DNA of 64,000 bases from Pelobacter propionicus DSM 2379 (lineage in GTDB: Bacteria; Desulfobacterota; Desulfuromonadia; Geobacterales; Pseudopelobacteraceae): contig NC_008609.1 of assembly GCF_000015045.1 (NCBI RefSeq), positions 3,523,501-3,587,500 on the forward strand, in the 5' to 3' direction. Each line of letters starts with the position of its first letter. The first letter of the stretch is position 1. This document shows, in pieces, positions 63,801 to 64,000 of the stretch. Made by a program: the position numbers and the translations under genes. The notes beneath the pieces are model-generated. The model worked only from the letters and a program-made list of their open reading frames with translations, did not search any database and was not told the DNA's origin.

Positions 63801-64000
63801 ATCCCGGGGGGGCGCGGCGGGCGCGCTGGAACCAGGGGTGCTGGTCCGAGGTGTGGTTGAGCACCAGCTCGGTGATCACCCTGAGGCCGCGGGCGTGGGC
63901 CGCGCGCAGAAGCTGCTTGAACTCCCGCAGGCTGTTGTAGCTGGGATTGACGGTGTAGTAGTCGGAAATGTCGTAGCCGTCATCCCGCAAGGGGGATGGA
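60838..64000 (-). CDS. treS: Trehalose synthase / maltokinase fusion (5' end outside window)
   Basis: Partial gene of at least 1053 codons running off the window end. The N-terminal half is a GH13 trehalose synthase: YDISDYYTVNPSYNSL, ELVLNHTSDQHPWF, the nucleophile in GVDGVRLDAVPYL, acid/base in LLSEANQWPED and the third Asp in FLRNHDELTLEM. The C-terminal half is a maltokinase (aminoglycoside kinase-like fold), with IHGDFHLGQAL and FAFIDFEGEP as catalytic loop and metal site. The fusion interconverts maltose and trehalose and phosphorylates maltose for GlgE. The frame continues past 63990 (…SPLRDDGYD), so the TTG there is not the start. The glgE gene is not in view. Confidence 0.95.
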   Translation of the reverse strand, partial: PSPLRDDGYDISDYYTVNPSYNSLREFKQLLRAAHARGLRVITELVLNHTSDQHPWFQRARRAPPGSAHRDFYVWSDTPEKYAEARIIFQDFEASNWTWDPLAKAYYWHRFYSHQPDLNFDNPRVQAEMLKVIDFWMRLGVDGVRLDAVPYLFEREGTNCENLPQTHAFLKKLRAHLDDCFKNRMLLSEANQWPEDAAAYFGAGDESNMAFHFPLMPRMFMAIEMEDRFPIMDILDQTPAIPEGCQWAIFLRNHDELTLEMVTDEERDYMYRVYASDPRARINLGIRRRLAPLMGNNRRKIELMNILLFSLPGTPIIYYGDELGMGDNYFLGDRNGVRTPMQWNPDRNAGFSIASPQQLYLPVIIEPEYNFESINVENQERNPTSLLWWMRRTIAMRKRYKAFGCGSLEMLASDNPKMLTFTRCYEDEKILVVINLSRFSQTVSVDLSRHAGMVPEELFSRNRFPVIQETRYHFTAGPHDHFWFVLRGAEPRGETGEEVQRLRLREGRPWWDVLKGKAGERFCTAIIPRYLQRVCWFFGKGRVISQISVIDTCQLKQDDELFLLAFVQVSYTEGVPEVYQIPLTWLSHERVQSLTDRHPLLVICPLMLGDVEGVLCDAVYFEEFRQLLLGLMSSRATLHGASGSLLSGLRGGCLTRNNPCRTELFPSRVASVEQSNTSILYGDRLLFKMYRKLESGNNPEPEILRHLAGRKKFRNVPLYAGMIEYRTEGGKTYDLGILQTYIACHGDGWRNTLTSLSQFMEHLLSHRHDLPKLPAQLPSLLEVADGGIPEQYRDLVRGLHLEMAVLLGRRTAEMHLALAGTSGDDEWSMEPFSTLYQRSLFQAMRGLLRRNFLLLTQSLQSLPPQVQARAERVLGSEEELIACLRTITLRRFSTMKSRIHGDFHLGQALFTGKDFAFIDFEGEPFHSLSERRLKRSPLRDVAGMIHSFHFAAMSMLTHHVASNPDDAALLEPWLDAWSVYVGGAYLKGYLQAMKNSPLLPADREELTILLSCFLIQKVVHDLGRELYNRTGGIDLILRGMEMLLRECRTPCKA

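Overview
The window is one continuous piece of a GC-rich bacterial chromosome. Its gene content points to a deltaproteobacterium of the Geobacter/Pelobacter group (Desulfuromonadia): an MlaEFD lipid transporter, paired M16 peptidases, c-di-GMP proteins (PilZ, GGDEF), an anaerobic-type CbiG/CbiF pair and a TreS-maltokinase fusion. That placement is inferred from gene families, not from a database match. No rRNA, tRNA or CRISPR array was seen.

Layout. 0-11 kb: Lon protease, then the phospholipid transporter genes mlaE, mlaF and mlaD. Between mlaE and mlaF sits a block of unrelated genes (Uma2-type nuclease, AT-richer HEPN-like gene, methyltransferase, EVE protein). A catalytic/non-catalytic M16 peptidase pair and flgM follow. 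11-21 kb: an ion-homeostasis island with a complete, overlapping mrpABCDEFG Na+/H+ antiporter operon, a coupled voltage-gated K+ channel and a P2-type cation ATPase. 21-24 kb: a glycosyltransferase cut off from its upstream DNA by a complete IS1182-type element (15-bp inverted repeats, CTAG duplication). 24-28 kb: cobM-cbiG-pdxA on the minus strand, a long gene-free stretch and an outer-membrane beta-barrel gene. 28-34.6 kb: a small attenuator-like unit (promoter, 24-codon ORF, two hairpins, T-run) ahead of a MacAB-type efflux operon, then an acyl-ACP thioesterase, a HIT protein and a third M16 peptidase. 34.7-43 kb, mostly minus strand: PilZ protein and transglutaminase, htpX-rsmB-rpe, ndk (+), and mscS-miaA. 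43-54 kb: zinc-ribbon protein, uvrC, amt, an AT-rich orphan P-loop ATPase, a Nudix hydrolase, a receiver-like membrane protein, glcD, maf and yggS. 54-64 kb: a DUF389 protein and a large MscS channel, two decayed genes (a Na+/H+ antiporter and a small conserved protein), a diguanylate cyclase, a DapB-like reductase and the 3' part of the trehalose synthase-maltokinase gene, which runs off the window end.

Most genes are ordinary housekeeping or envelope genes in tight operons with 4-8 base overlaps. Accessory or decayed DNA is confined to about 3.2-5.4, 11.2-11.7, 22.1-23.8, 28.6-28.8, 47.6-49.0 and 58.0-59.1 kb. The strongest candidate for something undescribed is the 28.6-28.8 kb unit. Its peptide carries an Arg-x-Arg near the N-terminus, like known macrolide-arrest leader peptides, and it lies directly upstream of a macrolide-exporter-type operon.
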